Origin: Bog-756 sp963741055
GTDB lineage: Bacteria > Actinomycetota > Acidimicrobiia > Acidimicrobiales > RAAP-2
Direction: 5' to 3'
NCBI GenBank assembly: GCA_963741055.1
Contig: CAVUGU010000007.1
Coordinates: 183,143-247,142 of the forward strand
Length of the DNA: 64,000 bases
Shown here piece by piece: positions 40,222 through 49,206 of this stretch. The notes beneath the pieces were generated by a model that worked only from the letters and a program-made list of their open reading frames with translations, was not told the DNA's origin and did no database searches. Position numbers and translations under genes: made by a program. Position 1 is the stretch's first letter. Every line of letters begins with the position of its first letter.

Positions 40222-40859
40222 GCCGCCTCCTCCGCGCCGGCACCCCGTAAGCAGAAGCGGATGAGCTGTTCGACGCTCTCGGGGGTGGGTCGGGTGCCCC
40301 GGATCAGGTGGGCCTCCAAGGTGGCGAAGGTGAGCCGGAAGATCGCTTCCCCGTCCCGGCGCAACTGCTCGGGGTCCTCGGAGCCGGCGACGAGGTCGGA
40401 GAGTGCATCGACCAGAAGGTCGACGAGCATGTCGACCGAGGCCTGCTGCTCGGCCGGGAACAACTGGGCCAAGCGGTCCTCGTTGGCGACGAAGGGGCGT
40501 GACCGGGCCGCCGCATGGGGCTCGGATGCCTGCGCGAGCACCCCGGCGATCCACGCGCCGACCTTCTCCCGCGGCGAGCGCGCCGCGTGCATGCGATGGG
40601 TGAGGTACTCGACGAGACGCCGACGTCCTTCGTCGAGAAGGACCAGCATGAGCTCGTCCTTCGACTGGAAGTAGCGGTAGAACCCCTGGGTCGAGAGTCC
40701 TGCGTGGGCCAGGATGTCGCGGAGGGAGGGCTCGAGGCTTCCGGTCTGCTCGATGAGCTCGTAGGTGGCCTCCATGATGCGCCGCACCTCGCGCTCGTAC
40801 CGAACCTGACGATCGGCCACCGAGCGCTCGAGGGCCCGACGGGCGAGGCTTTCGGTCAT
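40218..40859 (-). CDS. TetR-family transcriptional regulator
   Basis: A 213-residue regulator. The helix-turn-helix is SLRDILAHAGLSTQGFYRYF; the C-terminal half is the ligand-binding dimer domain. It is divergent from an acyl-CoA ligase gene, a common arrangement for TetR regulators that sense acyl-CoA. The intervening 34-bp sequence recurs in front of the oxidoreductase operon at 42674, which suggests autoregulation plus control of both. The ligand is unknown. Confidence 0.88.
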   Translation of the reverse strand: MTESLARRALERSVADRQVRYEREVRRIMEATYELIEQTGSLEPSLRDILAHAGLSTQGFYRYFQSKDELMLVLLDEGRRRLVEYLTHRMHAARSPREKVGAWIAGVLAQASEPHAAARSRPFVANEDRLAQLFPAEQQASVDMLVDLLVDALSDLVAGSEDPEQLRRDGEAIFRLTFATLEAHLIRGTRPTPESVEQLIRFCLRGAGAEEAA

Positions 40860-40891
40860 CGGTGCCGGCAACGGGGGCTGACCTCCTGGTC

Positions 40892-40925
40892 GAACAGCGT
40901 TGCTCCACTCTAAGATCAGCGTTCT
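40892..40925. promoter_or_regulatory. candidate TetR operator, site 1
   Basis: GAACAGCGTT, 7 bases, TCTA, 2 bases, ATCAGCG, 1 base, TCT. It is identical to site 2 (42640-42673) at 24 of 34 positions with the same spacing. TAAGAT (40911-40916) inside it could be the -10 of the ligase gene. It lies 33 bp upstream of the tetR start. Confidence 0.65.
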
Positions 40926-40973
40926 CGATCGGCAAGAGCAGGCCGGAAAGCGCGAGAAGACGGGAGCCGAGCG

Positions 40974-42445
40974 CTGCAACCACCACCTCTCCGGATCGGC
41001 GACATCTTCGCCAACGCCGCACGGGCGGTACCGGACCGCGTCGCCGCCGCACTCGGCGACCGGACGCTCACCTTCGCCTCGCTCGAGTCGAAGTCGAACC
41101 AGGTGGCCGGTGCGCTCGCCGCCGAGGGCGTCGAACGCGGCTCGAGGGTCGCGCTCCGTTGCGCGACGAACCTCGACGCGGTGCCGATCTTCGCGGCGCT
41201 GGCCAAGCTCGGGGCCGTCTTCGTGCCGATCAACGGTCTGCTCGGCGACGACGAAGCCGGCGCGATCGTCGCCAGCGCACGTGCCGACCTGGTCGTGCAA
41301 GCCAGTGGTGGGTTGCGACGGAGCAAGGCCGCGGTCGTCGAGCTCGGTGCACTGCTCGAGTCCGCAGACGGCTTCACCGGGTCGCCGCTCGAGGTCGAAG
41401 GGCCCGCCGAGCACGACCCGCACGTGGTCTTCTTCACCAGTGGCAGCACCGGCGCCCCGAAGGGCGCGGTCCTCTCCCACCGCGTCGACTATCTGCGCAG
41501 CCACCCGGGTGCGCTTCTCGAGCCGCGCGGCGCGATGGTCTGCCCTTATCCGTTGTTCCACATGGGGGCGTGGACGATCGCGCTCCAGCAGTGGCAGGCC
41601 CGCGACGCGGTGGTGCTGGTCTCCGTCCGCGACCGCCGAGGAGATCGTCGAGGCGGTCGAACGGCACGGGGCGACCCGGCTGAACTGCATCCCCGGCGTC
41701 TGGCGCCGCGTTCTCGACGAGCTCGCAGGGCCCCGACCAGGGCGCGCTGTCGACCGTCCGCTTCGCCGATACCGGCACCTCGGCCACGCCGGTCGAGTTG
41801 CTGCGAGAGATCGCGGCAGCCCTGCCGAAGGCGCACGTCCGGGTCTTCTACGGCTCGACGGAGGCAGGCAGCGTGGCGAGCCTCGACCACGCCGACATCG
41901 AACGGAAGCCGGGGAGCTGCGGAGTCCCTGTTCCCGGGACCCAGGTCCGGGTCGCCGAGGACGGGGAGTTGTGGGTCCGCAACGCCACGCTCTTCGACGG
42001 CTATCTCGACGACGCCTCGGCGACCGACGCGTGTCTGGTGGACGGCTGGTACCGGACCGGTGATCTCGCCGACGAGGACGACGAGGGTTATCTGCGCATC
42101 GTGGGGCGGGCACGTGACGTGATCAGAACCGGTGGGGAGACGGTGGCGCCTCGCGAGGTCGAAGAGGTGCTTTCCACCCTGCCCACGATCCGCGAGGTCG
42201 CGGTGATCGGTCTGGCCGACACCACTTGGGGGGAGATCGTCTGCGCAGTGGTGGTGACCGAGTCCGGCTCGGATCCCCCCACGCTCGAGGCACTGCAGCA
42301 GCACTGCGCCGGCCACCTCGCGCGCTTCAAACAGCCCCGCGCGATCCGGGTGGTCGACGCGCTGCCCCGTACCGCCTCGACCGGGCAGATCCAACGGCGA
42401 CTGCTGGCCGAGCAGCTGGCCACCGAGCGGCCGGCGGAGACGTAG
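40974..42445 (+). CDS. acyl-CoA synthetase, AMP-forming (frameshifted)
   Basis: An ANL-superfamily ligase that activates a carboxylic acid to its CoA thioester through an acyl-AMP. The N-part reads LRIGDIFANAARAVPDR. The P-loop VVFFTSGSTGAPKGAVLSHR is typical, followed by FYGSTEAG, WYRTGDLADED and GRARDVIRTGGETVAPREVE. The C-terminal catalytic Lys is expected in PRTASTGQIQRR, where the usual GK is GQ. Frame breaks lie near 41630 and 41740. No ATG or GTG precedes the domain in frame; CTG at 40974, seven bases after GGGAG, is used provisionally. Confidence 0.83.
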
Positions 42446-42639
42446 GGCCGGCCCCCAAGGGAGGGTTGGTTCCGGGCATATACATCACGTGATGTATATC
42501 GATGTCATAGGTGCGACAACTGGCATCCCCACCGGGACCCCTTTCACCGAGACTCCCTTCTCTGGTCCGGCTCTCACCTGGGGGTTTGCCCAGCCGCCGG
42601 CTCCGCGGGCCGACCTCGAAGCGACCGAGAGCAGTTGCA
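42446..42639. other. intergenic region before the oxidoreductase operon
   Basis: It contains the palindromic element copy B and then about 120 bp of GC-rich sequence with no gene. It ends in the promoter of the oxidoreductase operon (-35 TTGCAG at 42635-42640). Confidence 0.5.
42476..42507. repeat. palindromic intergenic element, copy B
   Basis: This is the best copy: a perfect 22-bp palindrome with half ATATACATCAC at 42478-42499, followed by CGATGTCA. GATGTATATC is followed directly by the related decamer GATGTCATAG. It lies 31 bp after the ligase stop and 167 bp before the oxidoreductase operon. Confidence 0.65.
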
Positions 42640-42673
42640 GAACAGCGTTCTGTATTTCTAGAATCAGCGATCT
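42640..42673. promoter_or_regulatory. candidate TetR operator, site 2, over a sigma-70-type promoter
   Basis: GAACAGCGTT, 7 bases, TCTA, 2 bases, ATCAGCG, 1 base, TCT, ending directly at the ATG of the next gene. A promoter -35 TTGCAG (42635-42640) and -10 TAGAAT (42659-42664), 18 bp apart, overlaps it. Binding there would block transcription. The transcript would have a leader of only a few bases. Confidence 0.65.
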
Positions 42674-43271
42674 ATGGAGCGTGAGCTGCTCATGACCGGG
42701 ATCGGCGGGCAGGGGGTGCAGCTCGCCTCTGCCGTGCTCGCCCACGCCGCGGTCATCGAAGGCCGAGAGGCACAGCTCTTCGGCAGCTACGCGGGGATGA
42801 TGCGCGGCGGCGCGACCGCAACCACAGTGGTGGTCGCCGACGCGCCCATCGAGTCCCCGCCGACCGTGAGCCGGGCGTGGGCGGTCCTCGTCATGCACCA
42901 CGAGCACGCCGCGACCTCGCTCGCTCGACTGCGACCGAACGGTCTCGCCTTCTTCGACCCGACGCTCACCACCGAGTTGCCGGCGCTCGAAGCGGGGCTG
43001 CACGACGCGACGATCGTCGAGGTTCCGGCGGGGGAGCTCGCACGCGAGGCCGGCAATTCGATGACTGCCTCGATGGTGATGGTCGCCGCCTGCGCAGGTG
43101 CCACCGCGTCTCGTCGGGCTCGCGTCCTTGATCGACGCCACCCGGTCGCTGCTCCCCGCGTATCGCGCGCAGCATCTCGAGGTCAACGAGCGCGCGCTGC
43201 GGAGCGGCTACGCCGCAGCGCCCGATCGTCTGGAGGCGGCGTGGGAGGACCAGGCGGTGGCGGCGCCGTGA
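42674..43271 (+). CDS. 2-oxoacid:acceptor oxidoreductase, gamma subunit (frameshifted)
   Basis: The gamma (POR_N/KR type) subunit of a thiamine- and ferredoxin-dependent 2-oxoacid oxidoreductase. It starts MERELLMTGIGGQGVQLAS, the family motif, and continues GSYAGMMRGGATATTVVV. Near 43105 the frame shifts. In the next frame it continues LVGLASLIDATRSLLPAYRA and ends EDQAVAAP with a stop at 43269-43271. That stop overlaps the ferredoxin-subunit start. It is the first gene of an operon of about seven. Confidence 0.87.
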
Positions 43272-43522
43272 GCGAGGACGCGACGGTGACCACTCGGGGG
43301 ACCGTGGTGATCGACGTCGAGGCCTGCAAGGGGTGCAACCTGTGCATCGACGCGTGCCCGCCACGGGTGCTCGAGATGACCACCGCCGAGGTGAACGGCC
43401 GCGGCTACCGCTACCCGCGTCTTCGCGCCGGCTGCACCGGCTGCCGCGCCTGTTCGCAGATCTGCCCCGATTTCGTCTTTCAGGTCTACAAGTTCGACAC
43501 GCCCGAGGAGTTGCCGGCATGA
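43268..43522 (+). CDS. 2-oxoacid:ferredoxin oxidoreductase, delta (2[4Fe-4S]) subunit
   Basis: An 84-residue ferredoxin-like subunit. Two full cluster motifs, CKGCNLCIDACPP and CTGCRACSQICPD, bind two [4Fe-4S] clusters that carry electrons from the thiamine site to ferredoxin. The start is GTG, overlapping the gamma subunit; the stop overlaps the alpha subunit by 4 bp. Confidence 0.92.
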   Translation: MSEDATVTTRGTVVIDVEACKGCNLCIDACPPRVLEMTTAEVNGRGYRYPRLRAGCTGCRACSQICPDFVFQVYKFDTPEELPA

Positions 43523-44624
43523 CCGGGTCCGCGACCGCGACGGTGCCTGCCGAGCCGCGTTCCGACCGGCGTCTCCTCGAGGGAAGCGAGGCGATCGCCC
43601 GAGCCATGGTGGCCGCCGGGTGCCGGTTCTTCGCCGGCTACCCGATGACACCCTTCACCGAAGTCCTCGAGCACATGGCCCGCCTGCTGCCCTCGGTCGG
43701 CGGGCGTCTGCATGAACGCCGAGAGCGAGCTCGAAGCGGTCGGCATGGCCTGGGGCGCGGCCGCCACCGGTGCACCGCGCCGCGACCGGCTCGACCGGAC
43801 AGGGTCTCTCGCTGATGCAGGAGTCGCTCGCCGAGATCACCCTCGCCCGCCTCCCGCTCGTGGTCCTCGACATGTCCCGTGCCCAGGGCGACTACTTCCA
43901 GGCGACCCGTGGCGGCGGCCACGGTGACTACCGCCACCTGGTCCTCGCGCCTGCCGACGCCGGCGAGGCGGTCGAGCTGGTCGGCATGGCCTTCGAGCTC
44001 TCGGAACGCTGGCGCAATCCGGTGGTGGTGATGGGCGACTACTACCTCGCCCATACCGCGCGTTCGGTGACGCTGCCGGCGGCTCGCTCGCCCGAACGCC
44101 CCGAGTGGGCCCTCGACGGCACCTCCGGCGGAACCGGCCGGGCCAAGCTGGTGTCCTTCCTCGGCACGGTGAAACAGCGCCACGACGTGGGGTTCGACCT
44201 GGCCACCCACTACGCGGCGTGCGCGGCAGCCACCGCCGAGATGGTGGCCGGCGTCGAGCCGCTCGCCGAGGTGGCCGGTACCGAGGACGCCGAGGTGGTC
44301 GTCGTCGCCTTCGGCTCACCGGCGACCTACGTGCGTGCGGCGGTGAAAGAGCTCCGCTCCCGTGGGATCGCCGCCGGGTACGTGCGCCCGATCACCCTTT
44401 TTCCCTTCCCTTCGGAGGTGATCGCCCGGGCCGCGACCGGGGCGAGGTCGGTCGCGGTCTACGAGAACAACCAGGGGCAGATGGTCGACGACGTCCGGCT
44501 GGCGGTGCTCGACCGGGCACCGGTCCACTTCATCGGTGGCCTCAGTCTCGACAGCTCGGGATTCGGCATCGCGCCCGACCTCGACGTCGAGGTGCTGGCC
44601 TCACGGATCGAGGCCACCCGGTGA
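43519..44624 (+). CDS. 2-oxoacid:ferredoxin oxidoreductase, alpha subunit (two frameshifts)
   Basis: The alpha subunit carries the pyrimidine-side domain of the thiamine diphosphate enzyme. It has LEGSEAIARAMVAAGCRFFAGYP followed by MTPFTEV, ESELEAVGMAWGAAATGA, ATGSTGQGLSLMQESLAEI and DMSRAQGDYFQATRGGGHGD, all typical of KorA/VorA. Extra single bases in GGCGGGCGTC (about 43708) and GCACCGCG (about 43775) break the frame; deleting them restores the motifs. It overlaps both neighbours by 4 bp. Confidence 0.87.
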
Positions 44625-45406
44625 GTTTCCTCCCGACCGACCGACCGCCCGAAGCTCCGGCGAAGTTGGTCGACGACTTCACGCCGTCGCTCATCGACGT
44701 GGGCGCACATCACCTCTGCCCCGGCTGTGGAGAGCCGGTGGCGATGCGGTGCGCGGTCGAAGCGGTCGAGGAGCTCGGTCTCACCGACCGCGCGATCGCC
44801 GTCTTCGGGATCGGCTGCTACACCGCGTTCGCCAACAACCTCGACCTCGAGGTGCTCCAGGCGCTGCACGGCCGAGCGCCTTCCCTCGCAACAGGGGTGA
44901 AGCGCGCGAGACCCGACACCTTCGTGTTCACCATCCAAGGAGACGGCGACATGGTGAGCGAGGGCCTCCAAGAGGTGCTCCACGCCGCGGCCCGCGCCGA
45001 GCAGGTCACCTGCGTCATGCTGAACAACGGTGTGTTCGGCGAGACCGGAGGGCACATGACCGCGACCACCGTGCTCGGTCAGCGCACGAAGACCAGTCTC
45101 GAGGGACGCGACCTGCGCCTCCACGGTGGCCCCGTCCTGCTCGCGCCGTTGCTCGCGCAGATCGACGGGGCGGCCTTCGTCGCGAGGGGCGCGGTCAACT
45201 CGGCCGGCAACGTCGCCCGGACCAAGCGCTACCTGCTCCGTGCCTTCGAGACCCAGCGGGCAGGTGCGGGCTTCTCCTTCGTCGAGATCCTCACCATGTG
45301 TCCGACCGGATGGTTCGTCGAGACCGACGAGGCGCCCGGGTACCTCGACGACACGCTCGCCGCGGTGCACACCCCCGGTGTGCTGAAGGACGTGCTGGCC
45401 GGGTGA
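44621..45406 (+). CDS. 2-oxoacid:ferredoxin oxidoreductase, beta subunit
   Basis: The TPP-binding subunit, 261 residues. It contains HHLCPGCGEPVAMR, FGIGCYTAF, and the TPP motif GDGDMVSEGLQEVLHAAARA ending in NNGVFGETGG. ILTMCPTGW is also typical. With alpha, gamma and delta it makes a complete four-subunit enzyme that oxidatively decarboxylates a 2-oxoacid to acyl-CoA and reduces ferredoxin. The preferred 2-oxoacid (2-oxoglutarate, branched-chain or aryl) cannot be told. Confidence 0.9.
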   Translation: MSFLPTDRPPEAPAKLVDDFTPSLIDVGAHHLCPGCGEPVAMRCAVEAVEELGLTDRAIAVFGIGCYTAFANNLDLEVLQALHGRAPSLATGVKRARPDTFVFTIQGDGDMVSEGLQEVLHAAARAEQVTCVMLNNGVFGETGGHMTATTVLGQRTKTSLEGRDLRLHGGPVLLAPLLAQIDGAAFVARGAVNSAGNVARTKRYLLRAFETQRAGAGFSFVEILTMCPTGWFVETDEAPGYLDDTLAAVHTPGVLKDVLAG

Positions 45407-46357
45407 ACCAACCGAGCCCACAGGAAGGACCGGTCATCGCGGTCCACGGCGGCAAGGTCGGTGACGCGATCCTGGTCGGGCTCCGCGGATCGATGCCCGG
45501 GTCGGAGTTCGTCGCGGCGGGTGGCCACGCGGCCGACGACAGAGCCGAGGTGCTGGTGACCCTGAACGACGAGCGCGTCGCCATCGAGGGAGCGCTCGCC
45601 GACGGGATCCGATGGGTCCACGTCCTCGGGGCCGGTGTCGACGGCTTCCCGCTCGACGCGCTCGCCGGCAGGACGGTGACCTGCTCGAAGGGCGCGAGCG
45701 CTCCTGCGATCGCCGAGTTCGTGCTCGCGTCCATGCTCGCCTTCGAGAAGCGCCTCCCCGAAACCTGGGTTCGGGAGCCGCCTCCTGAATGGAACGTGGC
45801 AACGCTCGGGAGCCTCGACGGAAAGACGCTCGGTGTCGTCGGCCTCGGGGCCATCGGTTCCGCCGTCGCCAAACGGGCGCTCGCGTTCGACATGGAGGTG
45901 CTCGGGCTGCGGCGCACCGATCGTCCCTCCCACATACCGGGAGTCACCGTCGGTCCTGACCTCGACGAGTTGCTCGCCCGCTCGGACCACCTGGTGCTCG
46001 CGGCGCCGGCGACGGCTTCGACCGCGCCGCCTCCTCGACGAGGCGACGCTCGGCAAGGTGAAGCCCGGGGTGCACGTGGTCAACATCTCGAGGGGGTCCC
46101 TCATCGACCAGGACGCGCTCCTCACCGCCCTCGACGACGGGCGGGTCGCCCTGGCTTCCCTCGACGTGGTCGACCCGGAGCCACTCCCGGCGGGTCACCC
46201 GCTGTACGCGCATCCCCGGGTGCATCTCTCGCCGCACGTGTCGTGGTCCTCACCGCAGACGATCGTCCGAACCTTCGAGATCTTCGCCGACAACCTCACC
46301 CGGTACCGGAACGGCGCACCGCTCCGCGGGCACGTCGACCTCGAGGCCGGTTACTGA
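45403..46357 (+). CDS. D-isomer-specific 2-hydroxyacid dehydrogenase (frameshifted)
   Basis: An NAD(P)-dependent 2-hydroxyacid/2-oxoacid oxidoreductase, about 317 residues. The nucleotide motif is LGVVGLGAIGSAVAKRA; NISRGSLIDQDALLTAL carries the catalytic Arg region, DVVDPEPLP the Glu, and SPHVSW the His. The frame breaks near 46020 in GACCGCGCCGCC. The GTG at 45403 overlaps the beta subunit. Its place suggests it supplies or removes the 2-oxoacid used by the oxidoreductase. Confidence 0.86.
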
Positions 46358-47208
46358 TGTCCGAGGAGAGCCTCGTCCTCTGCTCGGGCACGCTGCGGCG
46401 AGGCGTCCCGTTCGCCGAGCGGGTCGCGGCGGCAGCAGGCGCCGGTTTCGCCGGCATCTCGATGTGGGGTCGCGACTACGCGGCGGCGCGGGCGGAGGGG
46501 CTCAGCGACGAGGACCTGCGGCTGATGCTCGCCGACCACGGTCTGTTCGTCGCCGAGGTCGACCCGGCCTGGTGGTGGCTACCGGGTGCGGCGGAGGTGT
46601 CGATCCCGCCCTCGCTCGACAGCGAGGACGTCTTCGGCTTCGGCGAGGCGGACCTCTTCGCGCTCGCCGACGTCTTGGGAGCGCGTTCGCTCAATGCGGT
46701 CGACGTCTTCGGTGGGGAGTGGTCGACCGAGGACGCGGCCGAAGCGTTCGCCGGCCTGTGCGAACGTGCGGACGACCACGGGATGCTCGTCCATCTCGAG
46801 TGGCTGCCCTGGTCGAGGATCCCCGATCTCGCCACCGCGACCGAGGTGGTCCGGCTCGCCGACCAGCGCAACGGCGGGCTGAACATCGACTCGTGGCACC
46901 TGGTGCGCGCCGGTGACTCGCCGGAGGAACTGGCCGAGCTCCCCGGCGAGCTGATCCTCGGTGTGCAGCTCGACGACGGCCCGAAGGCGGCCGAGGAGAA
47001 CCTGCTGCACGCGACGCTCCACGACCGGGAGCTGCCCGGAGAGGGCGAATTCGACCTCGTCGGCATCGTCGGCGCACTCCGGTCGACCGGCACGACCGCG
47101 CCCATCGGGGTCGAGGTGTTCTCGGACTCGCTCCATGCGCTGCCCAGCGACGAGGCGGCTCGACGCGCGGCCGACGCCACACGGCGAGTACTGAGGGAGG
47201 CCGGATGA
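46357..47208 (+). CDS. sugar phosphate isomerase/epimerase-like TIM-barrel protein
   Basis: A 283-residue protein of the AP endonuclease 2/xylose isomerase-like fold. GTLRRGVPFAERVAAAAGAG starts the barrel; HLEWLP, NIDSWHLVR and GVEVFSD carry the acidic and His metal ligands. It overlaps the dehydrogenase stop (TGATG). Family members are isomerases, epimerases or dehydratases of sugars, inositols and hydroxy-keto acids. The specific reaction is unknown. Confidence 0.85.
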   Translation: MSEESLVLCSGTLRRGVPFAERVAAAAGAGFAGISMWGRDYAAARAEGLSDEDLRLMLADHGLFVAEVDPAWWWLPGAAEVSIPPSLDSEDVFGFGEADLFALADVLGARSLNAVDVFGGEWSTEDAAEAFAGLCERADDHGMLVHLEWLPWSRIPDLATATEVVRLADQRNGGLNIDSWHLVRAGDSPEELAELPGELILGVQLDDGPKAAEENLLHATLHDRELPGEGEFDLVGIVGALRSTGTTAPIGVEVFSDSLHALPSDEAARRAADATRRVLREAG

Positions 47209-48290
47209 TCCGTGCGGTGGTGATCGGCACCGGGTTCGGATGCGTGACCCACGTGCGCGCGCTGCGCGGTGCGGGGATCGAGGTGGCGGCGGTCGTGGGC
47301 CGCGACCCCGAGAAGACGAAGACTCGGGCGGCGCTGTTCGACGTCCCTCTCGCCCTCTCTTCGGTCGACGAAGCACTCGCGCTGGAGGATCTCGACGCGG
47401 TGACCATCGCCACCCCACCGCACACCCACGCCGAGATCGCGCTCAAGGCCATCGCGGCGGGCAAGCACCTCATCTGTGAGAAGCCCTTCGCCCGCGACGC
47501 CGCCGAGGGACGCACGATGCTGGCCGCGGCCGAGGAGGCCGGCATCGTGCACCTGCTCGGGTGTGAGTTCCGCTGGGACGCCGGCCAGGCCGGTCTTGCC
47601 CGAGCGGTCGGGTCCGGCGCGATCGGCGAGGCTCGCATGGCGACGGTGATGCTCCACGTACCGCTGCTCGCGGATTCCGCAGCGGAGGTGCCGTCCTGGT
47701 GGGCGGCGATCGACCAGGGAGGCGGGTGGCTCGGCGCGCACGGCTCCCAGCTCATCGACCAGCTGCGGGTCACGCTCGGTGAGTTCGAGTCGGTCAGCGC
47801 GTCCCTGCCGCACATCGCGCGCCCGGACATGACCGCCGAGGACGCGTTCGCGGTCCACTTCCGGATGCGATCCGGGGCGACGGGGATCCTGCAGTCGACC
47901 TCGGGGGACCTCGGTCCGCCCGTGGTGATCACGCGGGTCGTCGGGACGCGAGGAACGGCGTGGATCGAAGGGGTCAGCCCGACGGTCAAGGTCGCGACCG
48001 CGGACGGCACGACCACCCTGCCGGTTCCCGACGACCTCCCGACCGGTCTCGCGCCGCCCCTTCCCGAGGGACTGGTCTCGACCGCGTACGAGCGGATGAT
48101 CTCGCACGGAATGGACCTCGGTCCCTACACCCGCCTCGCCGGCGTCTTGCGCGACCGGATCGAAGGTCGGACGCCGCCGGCCGAACCGCAGGCGGCGACC
48201 TTCGTGGACGGCGTGCTCGACATGGCGGTGGTGGACGCGATCCGCGCGTCGGCGACCGAGGGACGCGAGATCGAGGTCGAGGGGTTGTGA
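47205..48290 (+). CDS. Gfo/Idh/MocA family oxidoreductase
   Basis: A 361-residue NAD(P)-dependent dehydrogenase. The Rossmann motif is VVIGTGFGCVTHVRAL, ICEKPFARDAAEGRTML contains the catalytic Lys (EKP), and DQGGGWLGAHGSQLIDQL the conserved GG..D/H region. It overlaps the isomerase by 4 bp. Isomerase plus Gfo/Idh/MocA is a frequent pair for oxidising polyols or inositols, here attached to the oxidoreductase operon. Confidence 0.9.
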   Translation: MIRAVVIGTGFGCVTHVRALRGAGIEVAAVVGRDPEKTKTRAALFDVPLALSSVDEALALEDLDAVTIATPPHTHAEIALKAIAAGKHLICEKPFARDAAEGRTMLAAAEEAGIVHLLGCEFRWDAGQAGLARAVGSGAIGEARMATVMLHVPLLADSAAEVPSWWAAIDQGGGWLGAHGSQLIDQLRVTLGEFESVSASLPHIARPDMTAEDAFAVHFRMRSGATGILQSTSGDLGPPVVITRVVGTRGTAWIEGVSPTVKVATADGTTTLPVPDDLPTGLAPPLPEGLVSTAYERMISHGMDLGPYTRLAGVLRDRIEGRTPPAEPQAATFVDGVLDMAVVDAIRASATEGREIEVEGL

Positions 48291-48429
48291 TCGACGAGGA
48301 CGAGGTCGTCGCCAGTCGTCTCGGGTGACCGGTCGGTCGGCCTCGGCGGGTTGACGAGGTCACCGCCCACTGCGACGATGCCGGAGCGAGACCCATGGGC
48401 GGCTCCGCCGCCGACGAAGGGGGACCAGG

Positions 48430-49206
48430 ATGGCCGTACGGTACGCGGCGAAGACGCCGGATCAGATCCACAGCCGCGAGGTCGAGAAGACGTCGGTCGG
48501 TGCCTGGTCGACGATGCTCGTCGTGACCTACCAGACCGACCCCGACGTGGTCGCATCGGTGCTGCCCCCACCCCTCGAACCTTCGTCGACGCCGCTCGTC
48601 AAGGTCACCTTCGCCGGCGTCGACATCCCGGGGATCGGCGCCTTCGGAGCAGGGAGCTTCTCGGTCCAGTGCGTGCACGACGAGGAGACCGGCTACTACT
48701 GCCTGGTGATGCCGATGAGCACCGAGCAGTCGGTGATCGGTGGTCGTGAGACGTTCGGCGAGCCGAAGAAGATCGGCGAGGTCGTGGTCGAGCTCGACGG
48801 GGACTCGGTGCGAGGGGCGATGACCCGGATGGGAGTCACCTTCGCCGAGTTCCGGGGACAGGTGACCCGCGACCTCGAACCGCCGCCGAAGCAGGTGCGC
48901 ACCGACTTCTACTTCAAGGCACTGCCGGCCCCCGACGGCAAGGGACTCGATTGCGACCCGAGCCTCGTCTACTGCACGCGGGAGGAGACCGTGCGGTGGG
49001 TGAAGGCCTGTGAGGGCGAGCTCGTACTGCGCGACTCGCGCTTCGACCCGGTCGCCGACCTTCCGGTCCGCTCCCTCCTCGACGTCACCGTCGGCGAGCG
49101 CAACGCGATCCAACGCGGGCGGATCCACTCGACCGTCCCCGCCGAGTGGATCGTCCCGTACCTCCACCAGCGTTACGACGACCTCTCTCCGACCGGAGAG
49201 GAGTGA
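48430..49206 (+). CDS. acetoacetate decarboxylase family protein
   Basis: A 258-residue protein with the acetoacetate decarboxylase fold. GRETFGEPKKIGEVVVELDG holds the Schiff-base Lys (position 113 or 114). Many members other than true decarboxylases are aldolases, dehydratases or unknown. It starts a second operon 139 bp after the Gfo/Idh/MocA gene and overlaps the following SDR gene by 4 bp. Confidence 0.86.
   Translation: MAVRYAAKTPDQIHSREVEKTSVGAWSTMLVVTYQTDPDVVASVLPPPLEPSSTPLVKVTFAGVDIPGIGAFGAGSFSVQCVHDEETGYYCLVMPMSTEQSVIGGRETFGEPKKIGEVVVELDGDSVRGAMTRMGVTFAEFRGQVTRDLEPPPKQVRTDFYFKALPAPDGKGLDCDPSLVYCTREETVRWVKACEGELVLRDSRFDPVADLPVRSLLDVTVGERNAIQRGRIHSTVPAEWIVPYLHQRYDDLSPTGEE

Noticed and set aside
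42491..42695. Open frames beginning MMYIDV at 42489 and 52863
   Set aside because: They start in the palindromic elements (GTGATGTATATCGATGT) and share only that DNA; the downstream sequences are unrelated and not protein-like.
43519..44624. Programmed frameshifting in the oxidoreductase alpha subunit
   Set aside because: Two opposite shifts within 70 bp with no slippery site or stimulator, in a window full of similar breaks, point to sequencing error.
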